From assembly GCF_900096945.1 (NCBI RefSeq), contig NZ_FMKA01000001.1, positions 613,715-677,714 on the forward strand: DNA of 64,000 nt, read 5' to 3'. Shown here in pieces: positions 52,864 to 62,963 of the stretch; the first letter of the stretch is position 1; the number at the start of each line of letters is the position of its first letter. The notes under the pieces are model-generated. The model was not told the origin of the DNA. It made no database searches and saw nothing but the letters and a program-made list of their open reading frames with translations. The DNA comes from Anaerobium acetethylicum (GTDB lineage Bacteria > Bacillota > Clostridia > Lachnospirales > Lachnospiraceae). A program made the translations under genes and the position numbers.

Positions 52864-53805
52864 TTAAAACAATTTCTTTTTTGCCATAAAGAATGCTACT
52901 GCAAGGCTTACTATAAGTGAGAATATTATGACATATAAAAAACCGTAGGGATTTGACGCCCCCGGAACTCCCGCCGCATTGACATTCATTCCATAAAAGC
53001 TTGCTATCATAGTTGGAATTGACATTACGATCGTAACCGTAGCCAAAAACTTCATAACAATATTCAGGTTGTTTGAAATTACCGATGCGAAAGCATCCAT
53101 GGTTCCGCTTAATATGCCGCTGTATATGTTAGCCATCTCGATGGCCTGCTTATTTTCAATGATTACATCCTCAAGAAGTTCCGTATCTTCAGGATACTGT
53201 TTGATTCTCTCTATTTTCAGAAGTTTTTCAAGAACCACTTCATTGGAACGAAGGGATGTCGTAAAATACACAAGGCTCTTTTCAAGTTCCAGCAGTTCGA
53301 TCAGTTCCTGGTTCTTCGTCGATGCATGAAGCTTACGCTCGATTACTTCGCTCTTTTTATCTATTACCCTCAGGTAATTCAGAAACATAGTAGCATTCTT
53401 ATACAGAATCTGAAGGATAAACCTTGTCTTCTTATATGTGTAGAAATTCCTTACCCTGCCGTCCATGAATGCACTGAGTACCGGCGTGTCTTCCAGGCAC
53501 ACTGTAAAAATCAGTTCATCCGTAATGATGATGCCAAGCGGAATTGTAACATACCAGTCCTTGTTGTTTCTTTCTTCGATAACAGGTATATCCACCAAAA
53601 CCAGCGTATAATCTTCTTCGACCTCAATTCTCGACCGTTCTTCCTCATCAAGAGGCGCCCTGAGGTGGTTGATGTCAACCTTATACTCATTCGATATCTC
53701 CAGAATTTCGGCAGATGTAGGGTTTGTCAATGCCACCCAGCATCCTTCCTGTATTTCGCTGACCTGGTGCATTCCATTATCAATGGTTCTAAAGATTTTT
53801 ATCAT
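52864..53805 (-). CDS. corA: CorA-family divalent metal transporter
   Basis: CorA-type Mg2+/Co2+ channel (313 aa). A long cytosolic alpha/beta funnel with the willow-helix coiled coil (about 130-240) precedes two C-terminal TM helices. The selectivity signature YGMN is in ASFYGMNVNAAG, and the tail ends MAKKKLF. ATG 53805 is preferred (MIKIFRTIDNG); a frame to 53844 crosses the GACAATCG hairpin in the leader. It is transcribed from a consensus promoter behind a roughly 200-base leader. Confidence 0.93.
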   Translation of the reverse strand: MIKIFRTIDNGMHQVSEIQEGCWVALTNPTSAEILEISNEYKVDINHLRAPLDEEERSRIEVEEDYTLVLVDIPVIEERNNKDWYVTIPLGIIITDELIFTVCLEDTPVLSAFMDGRVRNFYTYKKTRFILQILYKNATMFLNYLRVIDKKSEVIERKLHASTKNQELIELLELEKSLVYFTTSLRSNEVVLEKLLKIERIKQYPEDTELLEDVIIENKQAIEMANIYSGILSGTMDAFASVISNNLNIVMKFLATVTIVMSIPTMIASFYGMNVNAAGVPGASNPYGFLYVIIFSLIVSLAVAFFMAKKKLF

Positions 53806-53870
53806 AAATCTGTAACCCCTTTCGATTGTCATTCCATAAGACAATCGAAGCTAACCTTGTCCTATGAATG

Positions 53871-53975
53871 TTATTTTATTTTGTTTTTTCTATATAAAAT
53901 ATACGTTTCCGGACTCGGCCCGCTTTCCATGGCGTTACACATCCTTTCTTTGTCCATATTAAAAGCTTTCACCAT
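53871..53975 (-). CDS. Putative 34-residue protein in the corA leader
   Basis: An open frame in the corA 5' leader begins ATG 53975 (MVKAFNMDKERMCNAMESGP), then reads SPETYILYRKNKIK and stops. Inner ATG 53957 or 53930 (the latter with AAAGGA 11 bases upstream) are alternatives. It has balanced coding-like composition. It could be a leader peptide sensing translation or ions, or a real small protein. A 10-aa ORF (MKAFAHGESF) begins just upstream, in another frame, through a direct repeat of AAAGCTTTC. Confidence 0.45.
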   Translation of the reverse strand: MVKAFNMDKERMCNAMESGPSPETYILYRKNKIK

Positions 53976-54018
53976 GAGCGAAAGCTTTCATCAACCTGAC
54001 TAATTTTCATCAAACCCT

Positions 54019-54047
54019 ATTATAGTTTCTCGCTTTCTATTTGTCAA
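54019..54047 (-). promoter_or_regulatory. Perfect consensus promoter of corA
   Basis: On the minus strand TTGACA, 17 bases, TATAAT. Confidence 0.88.
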
Positions 54048-54093
54048 TCTATCCTTCTCCGCAATTCCAAGTTTCTGTTAATTTAATTTTAAT

Positions 54094-54122
54094 TTGTATT
54101 TTGCTTTTCCCTGTCGTATAAT
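54094..54122 (+). promoter_or_regulatory. Promoter of the activase gene
   Basis: TTGTAT, 17 bases, TATAAT on the plus strand. The transcribed leader contains ACGTGGTGCCA and TACGTGGCAC, an imperfect repeat with hairpin potential. Confidence 0.75.
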
Positions 54123-54214
54123 GTTACGTGGTGCCAATTTTTACGTGGCACATTTAATAAGTAGAAACATTGAAATATCCATACGTGAGGAGGAGCAGTA
54201 TTACTGCGATAACT

Positions 54215-57200
54215 ATGAAGCAATCGAAATTATATACGTTAGGAATCGATATCGGTTCAACCACTGTTAAGATCGCTGTCTTAAATGACAGCCATGATAT
54301 ATTGTTTTCTGATTACGAGAGACATTATGCGAATATCCAGGATGTGCTCGCGAAATTATTATCCAGAGCCAGAGAAGAGCTCGGCAACCTTGAACTCTCA
54401 CCGGTCATCACAGGCTCAGGCGGGCTTACTCTTGCCAAGCACCTTGGCATCCCTTTTGTTCAGGAGGTGATTGCCGTATCGACCGCACTTCAGCATGAAG
54501 CGCCCAAAACCGATGTTGCGATTGAACTTGGCGGCGAAGATGCGAAAATCATCTATTTTTCAGGTACCAGCATTGATCAGAGAATGAACGGAATCTGTGC
54601 CGGCGGTACAGGTTCCTTCATCGACCAGATGGCATCGCTTCTACAGACCGATGCGTCAGGCCTGAATGAATACGCAAAAAACTACAAGGAAATATATCCA
54701 ATCGCTGCCCGCTGCGGTGTATTCGCGAAGTCGGATATCCAGCCCCTTATCAACGAGGGGGCTACAAAAGAGGATCTTGCCGCTTCCATATTCCAGGCTG
54801 TCGTAAACCAGACAATCAGCGGACTTGCATGCGGAAAGCCCATCAGAGGGCATATCGCATTCCTGGGCGGACCGCTCCATTTCCTTTCCAGCCTGAAGGA
54901 AACCTTTATCCGCACGCTGAAGCTTGACGATGAACATATTATTGCCCCGGAACATTCCCATCTTTTCGCAGCCATGGGATCTGCACTGAATGCGGACCTT
55001 TCTGTCAAAGCAGAACTGTCTTCGATCATTGACAGACTCTCTGCAAGCATAAAGATGGATTTTGAAGTTGCCAGGATGGAACCGCTTTTTAAAAACAAGG
55101 CGGAATATGCTGAATTTGAGGAGCGCCATAATGGCAATTCTGTAGTAACTGCTGATTTAGCTTCCTATGAAGGCAACTGCTTTCTTGGCATCGATGCCGG
55201 TTCCACAACGACAAAAGTCGCGCTGGTAGGCGAAGACGGCTCCCTGCTCTACTCCTTCTACAGCAGCAACAACGGAAGCCCTCTGGCAACAACAATTAAA
55301 TCCATAAAGGAAATCTATAAAACGATTCCTTCGAGCGCATCTGTCGCCTATTCCTGTTCTACCGGATACGGTGAAGCCCTGATAAAGGCCGCCCTGATGC
55401 TTGATGAAGGAGAGGTCGAAACTGTAGCCCACTACTATGCTGCTGCTTTCTTCGATCCGGAAGTAGACTGCATTCTCGATATCGGCGGTCAGGATATGAA
55501 ATGCATCAAGATTAAGAACAGTACCGTCGACAGTGTTCAGCTCAACGAAGCCTGTTCAGCAGGCTGTGGATCGTTCATTGAAACCTTTGCAAAATCCCTT
55601 AACTATTCTGTCGAAGATTTCGCAAAGACGGCTCTCTTCGCAGAGCATCCAATCGATCTCGGTACCAGATGCACCGTTTTCATGAACTCTAAAGTTAAGC
55701 AGGCCCAGAAGGAAGGCGCAAGCGTTTCCGATATTTCTGCCGGTCTGGCCTATTCAGTCATCAAGAATGCGCTGTTCAAGGTAATAAAGCTTACAAACAC
55801 TAAGGAACTTGGAAAAAGGATCGTTGTTCAGGGCGGTACCTTCTACAATGACGCCGTACTCAGAAGCTTTGAAAAAATTTCAGGCTGCGAGGCCGTACGT
55901 CCTGACATTGCCGGCATAATGGGAGCCTTCGGTGCCGCCCTCATCGCAAGAGAACGGTATTCCGAGGACAAGGAAACCACCATGCTTTCAATGGAGAAAA
56001 TCACCTCACTCCAATTCGGTACAAATATGGCAAGATGCAAGGGCTGTACAAACAGCTGTATGCTTACGATCAACAGATTTACAGGCGGACGCCAGTTCGT
56101 GACCGGCAACCGCTGTGAACGGGGTATCGGCAAGGAGAAGAACAGTGAAAACATTCCAAACCTCTTTGAATACAAGAACAAAAGGCTTTTTTCATATGCT
56201 CCCATAGAAGCAGATGAAGCCATAAGGGGAACCGTCGGCATTCCAAGAGTCCTCAATATGTTTGAGAATTACCCTTACTGGTTCACCTTCTTCAATGCTC
56301 TGAAATTCAAGGTTGTTCTCTCTCCGGAATCTAACAGGAAGATCTACGAGCTCGGCATTGACTCAATTCCAAGTGAATCGGAATGCTATCCGGCCAAGCT
56401 GGCTCACGGGCATGTTTCATGGCTGATCAAACAAGGGATCAATTTTATATTCTACCCTTGCATTCCTTATGAAAGAAATGAAATACCTGATGCAAACAAC
56501 CACTACAACTGCCCTATCGTCACTTCCTATGCTGAAAACATCAAAAACAACATAGATGAAATCAAGACCGAGAAAATCAATTTCAAGAATCCGTTTATGA
56601 GTTTTGCAGACAAAGATCACCTTGCAAAACGTCTTTTTGAAGAACTTGGAGCAGAATTCTCAATATCCGAATCGGAAATCATGGCTGCCGCTGACCTGGC
56701 ATGGAATGAAATGGAGCAGGCTCGTAAGGATGTGATGGCAAAAGGCGAAGAAACCCTGGCCTACCTTAAGGAAACAGGAAGAAGGGGCATTGTCCTTGCC
56801 GGCAGACCGTACCATATCGATCCGGAAATCAACCACGGAATTCCCGAACTCATAAACTCCTATGGAATTGCCGTACTTACGGAAGATTCCATTTCACACC
56901 TTTCTGAGGTCGAGCGTCCTCTGATTGTAATGGACCAGTGGATGTACCATTCCAGGCTGTATGCGGCTGCAAACCATGTCAAGACTGCAGACAACCTTGA
57001 TCTGGTGCAGCTGAACTCATTCGGCTGCGGACTCGATGCAGTAACAACTGACAGTGTAAGCGATATACTGACAAATTCAGGAAAAATATATACTGTCCTT
57101 AAAATCGATGAAGTAAACAACTTAGGCGCTGCCAGAATCAGAATCCGTTCCCTGCTTTCGGCAATCCGCGTTCGTGAGCAGAAAAAGATCCAGCGTAAAG

Positions 57201-58453
57201 TCGTTTCTGCAGCATATGAACGAGTTGTATTTACCGAGCAGATGCGAAAGGAATACACCATTTTATGTCCTCAGATGTCACCAATCCATTTTGACCTGAT
57301 CCAGCCTGCACTACAGTCCAGCGGGTATAATGTCGAGATTCTCGGAAATGACAACAAAGCAGCCGTAGACATAGGACTTCAGTATGTAAACAATGATGCG
57401 TGCTATCCTTCCCTGATGGTCGTAGGACAGATCATGGATGCCGTTCTTTCAGGAAAATATGATCTTGACAAGACAGCGGTAATCATTTCACAAACGGGCG
57501 GCGGCTGCAGGGCATCCAACTACATCGGTTTTATCAGAAGAGCTCTTGAAAAAGTCGGCTGTCCTCAGATTCCAGTAATATCACTTAATCTAAGCGGTCT
57601 GGAGTCGAATCCCGGATTTAAGTTTACGATGCCGATGCTGTTAAAAGCAATGTATGCATTGGAATTCGGTGATATATTCATGAGGGTCCTTTATCGAGTG
57701 CGTCCATACGAGGCAGTTCCTGGTTCAGCAAATGCCCTTCATGAAAAGTGGAAGAAGATCTGCATCAAATTCGTATCGAAAAAGATGCCTTCTTATTTTG
57801 AATACCAGAAGATCTGCCGCGACATCATAAGGGATTTCGATACGCTTCCGATTCTGGACATCAAGAAACCAAAAGTCGGAATCGTCGGCGAAATACTTGT
57901 AAAATTCCTTCCTGCGGCAAACAACTACCTCGTAGACCTTCTTGAGTCTGAAGGCGCTGAAGCCGTAGTGCCTGACCTTATGGACTTCCTGATGTACAGT
58001 TTCAAAAACAGCGAGTTCAAGCACAGGTATCTCGGTATGAGCAAATCTGCCGCAATGAAAACAAGGCTTGGAATCAATTTCATGGAGATGTTCAGGAACA
58101 CTGCCAAAAAGGAATTCGAAAGAAGCATCCATTTCACGCCTCCGACTCATATAGACAAAATAGCCGACATGGCTTCACCGATTGTATCTCTCGGTAATCA
58201 GACAGGCGAAGGATGGTTCCTTACAGGCGAAATGCTTGAGCTTATCCACAACGGAACCGGCAACATAGTATGCGCCCAGCCATTCGGCTGCCTTCCAAAT
58301 CATGTCGTAGGAAAAGGCGTCATAAAGGAACTGCATCATCAATATCCTCTTGCTAATATCGTTGCGATCGACTACGATCCCGGTGCTAGCGAGGTTAACC
58401 AGCTTAACCGTATCAAGCTTATGCTTTCGACGGCTCATAAAAATCTGGCTTAA
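54215..58453 (+). CDS. Giant 2-hydroxyacyl-CoA dehydratase-type activase fusion
   Basis: A 1412-residue protein with two ASKHA ATPase units of the BcrAD/BadFG/HgdC type ([14 protein letters not shown] near 8, [15 protein letters not shown] near 325). Each has the Cys region that in HgdC dimers bridges a [4Fe-4S] cluster ([10 protein letters not shown] near 127; [11 protein letters not shown] near 447). A CKGCTNSC cluster near 607 and a DUF2229/HgdB-like C-terminal part follow. HgdC uses ATP to send an electron to a dehydratase. Such giant fusions occur in many anaerobes; the partner is unknown. The SD GGAGGAG lies 19 bases before ATG 54215, with a GCAG/CTGC hairpin between them; a non-ATG start upstream is possible. 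Confidence 0.85.
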   Translation: MKQSKLYTLGIDIGSTTVKIAVLNDSHDILFSDYERHYANIQDVLAKLLSRAREELGNLELSPVITGSGGLTLAKHLGIPFVQEVIAVSTALQHEAPKTDVAIELGGEDAKIIYFSGTSIDQRMNGICAGGTGSFIDQMASLLQTDASGLNEYAKNYKEIYPIAARCGVFAKSDIQPLINEGATKEDLAASIFQAVVNQTISGLACGKPIRGHIAFLGGPLHFLSSLKETFIRTLKLDDEHIIAPEHSHLFAAMGSALNADLSVKAELSSIIDRLSASIKMDFEVARMEPLFKNKAEYAEFEERHNGNSVVTADLASYEGNCFLGIDAGSTTTKVALVGEDGSLLYSFYSSNNGSPLATTIKSIKEIYKTIPSSASVAYSCSTGYGEALIKAALMLDEGEVETVAHYYAAAFFDPEVDCILDIGGQDMKCIKIKNSTVDSVQLNEACSAGCGSFIETFAKSLNYSVEDFAKTALFAEHPIDLGTRCTVFMNSKVKQAQKEGASVSDISAGLAYSVIKNALFKVIKLTNTKELGKRIVVQGGTFYNDAVLRSFEKISGCEAVRPDIAGIMGAFGAALIARERYSEDKETTMLSMEKITSLQFGTNMARCKGCTNSCMLTINRFTGGRQFVTGNRCERGIGKEKNSENIPNLFEYKNKRLFSYAPIEADEAIRGTVGIPRVLNMFENYPYWFTFFNALKFKVVLSPESNRKIYELGIDSIPSESECYPAKLAHGHVSWLIKQGINFIFYPCIPYERNEIPDANNHYNCPIVTSYAENIKNNIDEIKTEKINFKNPFMSFADKDHLAKRLFEELGAEFSISESEIMAAADLAWNEMEQARKDVMAKGEETLAYLKETGRRGIVLAGRPYHIDPEINHGIPELINSYGIAVLTEDSISHLSEVERPLIVMDQWMYHSRLYAAANHVKTADNLDLVQLNSFGCGLDAVTTDSVSDILTNSGKIYTVLKIDEVNNLGAARIRIRSLLSAIRVREQKKIQRKVVSAAYERVVFTEQMRKEYTILCPQMSPIHFDLIQPALQSSGYNVEILGNDNKAAVDIGLQYVNNDACYPSLMVVGQIMDAVLSGKYDLDKTAVIISQTGGGCRASNYIGFIRRALEKVGCPQIPVISLNLSGLESNPGFKFTMPMLLKAMYALEFGDIFMRVLYRVRPYEAVPGSANALHEKWKKICIKFVSKKMPSYFEYQKICRDIIRDFDTLPILDIKKPKVGIVGEILVKFLPAANNYLVDLLESEGAEAVVPDLMDFLMYSFKNSEFKHRYLGMSKSAAMKTRLGINFMEMFRNTAKKEFERSIHFTPPTHIDKIADMASPIVSLGNQTGEGWFLTGEMLELIHNGTGNIVCAQPFGCLPNHVVGKGVIKELHHQYPLANIVAIDYDPGASEVNQLNRIKLMLSTAHKNLA

Positions 58454-58499
58454 GGAATAGTATCACAGTATGAATTTACATGCTGTTCCTGAATTTCAT

Positions 58500-58573
<74 letters not shown>

Positions 58574-58703
58574 TTTCTTTCAGCCACTCAAATCAGGTAC
58601 ACCCGAAATGTACCCTATAGACTAGACACTTTGAGTTTTCAAAACCCTTTCCATACGACTACAGATTTTATACCGTTCTAAACAGCCGCCCGTAATCTCA
58701 AAG

Positions 58704-59381
58704 TCAGATATCCTCTATCTGCCAGTCAACCGGCTCAACTCCATTTTCTTCAAGAAATGTATTCGTTCTGCTAAATACCCTGCTTCCGAAAAATCCCCTG
58801 TATGCCGAAAGCGGACTGGGGTGTGCTGACTCCAGTACAAGATGTTTTGGATTTGTCAGCATCGTTTTTTTCTTCTGCGCCGGCTTCCCCCAAAGGATGA
58901 TTACAATTGGTCTGTCCACTGCATCAACTGCCCTTATTACGGCATCCGTAAACTGCTCCCATCCTTTCCCCTGGTGGGAATTTGCCTGGTGTGCCCTTAC
59001 AGTAAGCACAGTATTCAGAAGAAGAACTCCCTGGTCAGCCCATTTTTTCAGATAGCCATTATTCGGTATATAGCATCCAAGATCATCTTGAAGTTCCTTA
59101 TATACATTTTTCAGGGATGGCGGAATCGTCTTCTGGTCTTCAGGCACTGAGAAGCTTAATCCGTGAGCCTGATTATCATTATGATACGGATCCTGCCCCA
59201 GGATCAGAACCTTCACCCTGCTCAGGGGCGTAAGGTGAAAAGCATTGAAAACATCGTCTGCCGGAGGGAAAATGAGTTCCGATTCATATTCTCTCTTCAC
59301 AAAATCATCTAATTCCAAATAGTATGGTTTCTTAAGCTCGTCTCCAATTGCATCAAGCCAGTCATTCTGAATCATTTCCAT
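58704..59381 (-). CDS. ung: Uracil-DNA glycosylase
   Basis: Family 1 UDG (225 aa), which removes uracil from DNA. The water-activating loop LILGQDPYHNDNQAHG and the C-terminal HPSPLSAYRGFFGS leucine loop are both intact. It lies downstream of hisF behind a terminator, so it probably has its own promoter in 59382-59430. Confidence 0.97.
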   Translation of the reverse strand: MEMIQNDWLDAIGDELKKPYYLELDDFVKREYESELIFPPADDVFNAFHLTPLSRVKVLILGQDPYHNDNQAHGLSFSVPEDQKTIPPSLKNVYKELQDDLGCYIPNNGYLKKWADQGVLLLNTVLTVRAHQANSHQGKGWEQFTDAVIRAVDAVDRPIVIILWGKPAQKKKTMLTNPKHLVLESAHPSPLSAYRGFFGSRVFSRTNTFLEENGVEPVDWQIEDI

Positions 59382-59403
59382 CCGTATTTCTCCTCACCAA
59401 ACT

Positions 59404-59430
59404 CAAAAGCCGCCCTTAAAAGGCGGCCCT
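59404..59430 (-). terminator. Terminator after hisF
   Basis: GCCGCC/GGCGGC stem with an 8-base loop and TTTT on the minus strand. Confidence 0.75.
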
Positions 59431-59485
59431 GTTATTATTATTCATCGAATCCACATGAAACGCATTGTAGTCCATGTATAGCTTC

Positions 59486-60247
59486 CTACAGCCTGACAGG
59501 GACTCCCTTGCCATCAAGGTATGTCTTTACATCTTTGATCTCAAGTTCTTTGTAATGGAACAAGGACGCAGCAAGTGCTGCATCAGCCTTACCCTCTGTT
59601 AGCGCTTCATAGAAGTGTTCCATATTTCCTGCTCCGCCTGAAGCAATTACAGGGACCGAAACATTTTCGGAAATCAGGCGGGTCAGTTCCAGGTCGTAGC
59701 CTGCCTTTGTACCGTCGCAGTCCATGCTTGTAAGAAGTATCTCTCCTGCGCCCAGACTGTCGACTTTTCGAGCCCATTCAATGGCATCAATCCCTGTGTC
59801 GATCCTTCCGCCATTTTTATAGATATTCCAGCCCGAACCATCTGCTCTTCGCCTTGCATCTATAGCGACTACAACGCACTGACTTCCAAATTTCTCGGCT
59901 GCCTCGCTGATAAGAGCAGGATTGTTGATTGCTGATGAATTGATTGAAATCTTATCAGCGCCTTCTCTGAGCAATGCTTTAAAATCATCGACTGTACGGA
60001 TTCCGCCGCCTACCGTAAACGGTATAAACACCTTTTCAGCGACCTTCCTTACCATTTCTATAACCGTTTCCCTTGCATCGGAAGATGCTGTTATATCCAA
60101 GAATACGATTTCATCGGCTCCAGCCTTGTCATAAGCTGCCGCGATTTCCACCGGATCACCGGCATCTCTCAGATTTACAAAGTTAACGCCTTTGACAACT
60201 CTGCCGTTATGTACATCAAGGCAGGGAATTATTCTCTTCGTATGCAT
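59486..60247 (-). CDS. hisF: Imidazole glycerol phosphate synthase subunit HisF
   Basis: The (beta/alpha)8 cyclase half (253 aa) of IGP synthase. [20 protein letters not shown] contains the catalytic Asp; [19 protein letters not shown] repeats and [14 protein letters not shown] are typical. It follows hisH by 37 bp. With HisH it makes IGP and AICAR in histidine synthesis. No other his gene is in the window. Confidence 0.97.
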   Translation of the reverse strand: MHTKRIIPCLDVHNGRVVKGVNFVNLRDAGDPVEIAAAYDKAGADEIVFLDITASSDARETVIEMVRKVAEKVFIPFTVGGGIRTVDDFKALLREGADKISINSSAINNPALISEAAEKFGSQCVVVAIDARRRADGSGWNIYKNGGRIDTGIDAIEWARKVDSLGAGEILLTSMDCDGTKAGYDLELTRLISENVSVPVIASGGAGNMEHFYEALTEGKADAALAASLFHYKELEIKDVKTYLDGKGVPVRL

Positions 60248-60284
60248 ATATCTTCATGGCAATCCAGGACTGCCTTTCCTCCTC

Positions 60285-60890
60285 TTACAGATTTGCAAAA
60301 TTTTTAAGTATAGTCAGCCCTATTTCACCGCTCTTCTCCGGATGGAACTGGCATGCAAAAACATTCCCTTTTTCAACCGATGCATGTATGAGGGTGCTGT
60401 ATTCCGTCGTTGCCTTTACTATTTCCAGCTCTGCCGCTTTTAGGTAATAGGAATGCACAAAATACACATAAGAACTTTTTGGTATTCCTTTGAAAAGCCT
60501 TCCATCACCCGAAAACTCAAGCGAATTCCATCCCATATGCGGGATTTTCAGCCCTTCTTTTTCCGGTATTCTGAGTATTTCTCCTTTCAGGATTCCGAGT
60601 CCCTCAATGCCAGGGCTTTCATCGCTTCTCTCAAAAAGAAGCTGGAGACCAAGGCAGATGCCTAAAAATGGCTTTCCAATTCTGGCCACTTCTTTAATTA
60701 CTTCTACAAGATTGTATTCCTTGAGTTTACCCATCGCATCGCCAAAAGACCCTACACCCGGCAGTATCACCTTATCTGCGGCCAAAATCGTATTTCTGTC
60801 TCTTGTAACTATCACTTCTTCGCCAAGAAAAACGAGAGCTTTTTCGACGCTCTTCAAATTCCCTGCATCATAATCGATTATAGCTATCAT
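60285..60890 (-). CDS. hisH: Imidazole glycerol phosphate synthase subunit HisH
   Basis: Class I glutamine amidotransferase (201 aa) that passes ammonia to HisF. The N-terminus MIAIIDYDAGNLKSVEKAL, nucleophile Cys in GICLGLQLLFE, and the His/Glu of CQFHPEKSGEIG are intact. It follows an uncharacterised membrane-protein gene by 34 bp. Confidence 0.97.
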   Translation of the reverse strand: MIAIIDYDAGNLKSVEKALVFLGEEVIVTRDRNTILAADKVILPGVGSFGDAMGKLKEYNLVEVIKEVARIGKPFLGICLGLQLLFERSDESPGIEGLGILKGEILRIPEKEGLKIPHMGWNSLEFSGDGRLFKGIPKSSYVYFVHSYYLKAAELEIVKATTEYSTLIHASVEKGNVFACQFHPEKSGEIGLTILKNFANL

Positions 60891-60924
60891 CTGTTCACTT
60901 CCTTAATAAATTGTTTTCCCATCA

Positions 60925-61896
60925 TTATTCCGTCGACGTGACTTTTATCCTGCTGTTCATGGCCTTTGCCTGGTCAAATCCTATTCCAAAATCCTCCACA
61001 AGAGCTTTTTCTATCTGAATCCTTATATCTTCGAATTCCGATGCCACTCCCGCTTCCGCTGCAAGAACTGCATAATCGTCATATTTTCCAACTCCCTTGA
61101 TCAGGGAATCCAGAGCTTCTGTATTATACCCCAGCCTCTTGTAATTCACATACGAATCAAACTGCTTGTCCAGCTTCATGATTATCCTGATCCGGTCGTA
61201 AAGCACCCTGTCCTCTTCCTTAATCTCCATCCCAGCCAAATGTTCATAGGCTTCATTGTACTTCTGTCGTAAAAAATAACTTTCTGCCGTATCTATGCGG
61301 TTTGAATAGGAAACAACAGATGTCCCCAGAATAATAAGAACCAGCAGTGAGAAGCACATCAACAGAGGGAGTACGATATGCATGACCGGAAGCGGTTTTA
61401 AGGGTTCCTCACAGACCACCGGCTTAGGCAGCCTTTCCCTTTTTTTCCTTTTTGATTTCTTATCTTCCAGCGATTTTACTTTTTTCGTCTTTTTCTTTCG
61501 TTCTTTTTCAGTTCTTTCAAATTCTTTAAGGATTGCTTCATTTTCATCCGGATCTTCGCTAACCATATCTGCACGCACGACCCGTTTCTGTTTTTTCTTA
61601 AAGAGTTTTGCAAAAAGGCTTTCTTCCTTGATTTTACCTTTTTTGCTATCATCTTTAACCTCTTTTGGAATCTGTTCAATATTCTCTTCATTTCCGATCA
61701 GGTCTCCTATAAAGGAGAGATCCTCGTCATCCGGCATTGTTCCAAGCATTTCCAGTAGATCCATCTCGGATTCTTGCGAACTCCAAACAGAATCATCCTG
61801 TCCATCCTTTCCAAATCCTCCTGCCGTAGAAATAATTGCATCAAGTTCCTCCAAAAGACTCATATCATCCTTATCTGTATACTCTTCATGCTTCAC
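60925..61896 (-). CDS. Uncharacterised single-pass membrane protein
   Basis: A 323-residue protein started by GTG 61896 with a GGAGG SD 8 bases away. The cytoplasmic part is acidic to about residue 80, then highly basic (about 85-165, KKKQKR, KERKKKTKKVK, KSKRKKRER). One TM helix (about 172-196) precedes an exterior helical domain of about 125 residues that looks TPR-like (RQKYNEAYEHLAGMEI). No enzyme motif seen. It may be a cell-envelope scaffold. It is first in line before hisH-hisF. Confidence 0.7.
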   Translation of the reverse strand: MKHEEYTDKDDMSLLEELDAIISTAGGFGKDGQDDSVWSSQESEMDLLEMLGTMPDDEDLSFIGDLIGNEENIEQIPKEVKDDSKKGKIKEESLFAKLFKKKQKRVVRADMVSEDPDENEAILKEFERTEKERKKKTKKVKSLEDKKSKRKKRERLPKPVVCEEPLKPLPVMHIVLPLLMCFSLLVLIILGTSVVSYSNRIDTAESYFLRQKYNEAYEHLAGMEIKEEDRVLYDRIRIIMKLDKQFDSYVNYKRLGYNTEALDSLIKGVGKYDDYAVLAAEAGVASEFEDIRIQIEKALVEDFGIGFDQAKAMNSRIKVTSTE

Positions 61897-61970
61897 TTAT
61901 AACACCTCCGTATGTATGGATTCATGAAATATTCCGTCTTAGTTTATCATAAAATTGCAGGTTATACAAT

Positions 61971-62783
61971 TCACAAATTACGTATAAATTCTACCGGATC
62001 AGCCGCAATGCTTACTCCTTTTTCAGCCAATTCTTCCGTCAGCTGAGGCAGTCTGCTATTAACCCTAAAAAAGTGAGCTTTCTGATTTATAAATGCTATT
62101 TTTTCAAATGGCCATCTGATTACTGTGGGAAATGCGAATCCTACCCCAAGTTCCAGAATACAAAGCTCTCTGTTGATCGTATTTTGAAGCCATTTTGTAT
62201 ATTTCTCCCATTGTGGAAGATATGCGTCCTCAAAATAATTCTCATTTTTCACTGTATGCATTACAGCTTCTCCGCCACAATAAGGACATCCAGGCTTCTT
62301 TAAGCTGCTGATTAAAGTGCCCTCTGCCCTTACAGCATCTATAATTCTATCTTCCTCCGAATCTGCATCCCATACCTTATTGCAGCATTTGTCCCTGCAC
62401 TGGAGCAGTTCCCGGTTACCACATGGCGATACAACTCTGCCCGGATCAAATCCCCCATGTAGTATCAGCCCGTCCGAATTAGTCGTTACAACAAAATAAT
62501 CTTTAGCTTTTACTTTTTCAAAAAGAACCTGGTATGCATCCAGCTGTCTGATGTCTCTCGCACCAGATCTATATTTTTCTTTTAAATAATAATTTCTAAG
62601 AAATGCAGCTATCCAATCAGTTTCCGCACCAGCTTTTTCATTTTCTTTCTTTTCAATAAATTTTTTATATAAATCATATTCTTCAATATCAGCATTTTCA
62701 GCACTGAATTCCTCACCAATTCCTATTAGCACGTACCTGGATTTGTCTATGGCTTCAAGTATTTCAGTAATTCCCTTTTCCAT
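61971..62783 (-). CDS. Divergent sirtuin-like protein (SirTM-type layout)
   Basis: A 270-residue Sir2-fold protein. The NAD-binding TTNSDGL (Asn102, Asp104) is present, followed by GGFDPGRVVSPCGN, where Cys121 occupies the usual catalytic His position. A zinc ribbon follows (C129, C133 or C134, C166, C169). The usual N-terminal GAGISxxSGIPxFR box is replaced by GIGEEFSAEN. Class M sirtuins, which ADP-ribosylate lipoylated GcvH-L, also lack this His, but no macrodomain, GcvH-L or lipoate ligase gene is next to it here. Likely NAD-binding; activity not certain. Confidence 0.75.
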   Translation of the reverse strand: MEKGITEILEAIDKSRYVLIGIGEEFSAENADIEEYDLYKKFIEKKENEKAGAETDWIAAFLRNYYLKEKYRSGARDIRQLDAYQVLFEKVKAKDYFVVTTNSDGLILHGGFDPGRVVSPCGNRELLQCRDKCCNKVWDADSEEDRIIDAVRAEGTLISSLKKPGCPYCGGEAVMHTVKNENYFEDAYLPQWEKYTKWLQNTINRELCILELGVGFAFPTVIRWPFEKIAFINQKAHFFRVNSRLPQLTEELAEKGVSIAADPVEFIRNL

Positions 62784-62963
62784 TTTTGCTTTCCTTTCCT
62801 TTTGAATATTTATACAGCGTATGCCTGTTATTCTACTGTCTCATTAACATCGCTAATATATAATAACACAATATCTCCTGAAGGTAAAAAGAAAGCTGAA
62901 AATCTTATACCTGTTCCCGAACAGGCAATATCGAATCGATTACCTGGATCTGATTCCCTGGAT

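Noticed and set aside
53326..54003. A 225-codon plus-strand frame over corA and its leader
   Set aside because: It is antisense to clear CorA coding sequence, has no SD and reads as low-complexity hydrophobic/aromatic sequence; it is a shadow.
53806..54018. M-box (Mg2+) riboswitch in the corA leader
   Set aside because: None of the conserved M-box segments I know could be matched; only a short hairpin and a small ORF were seen.
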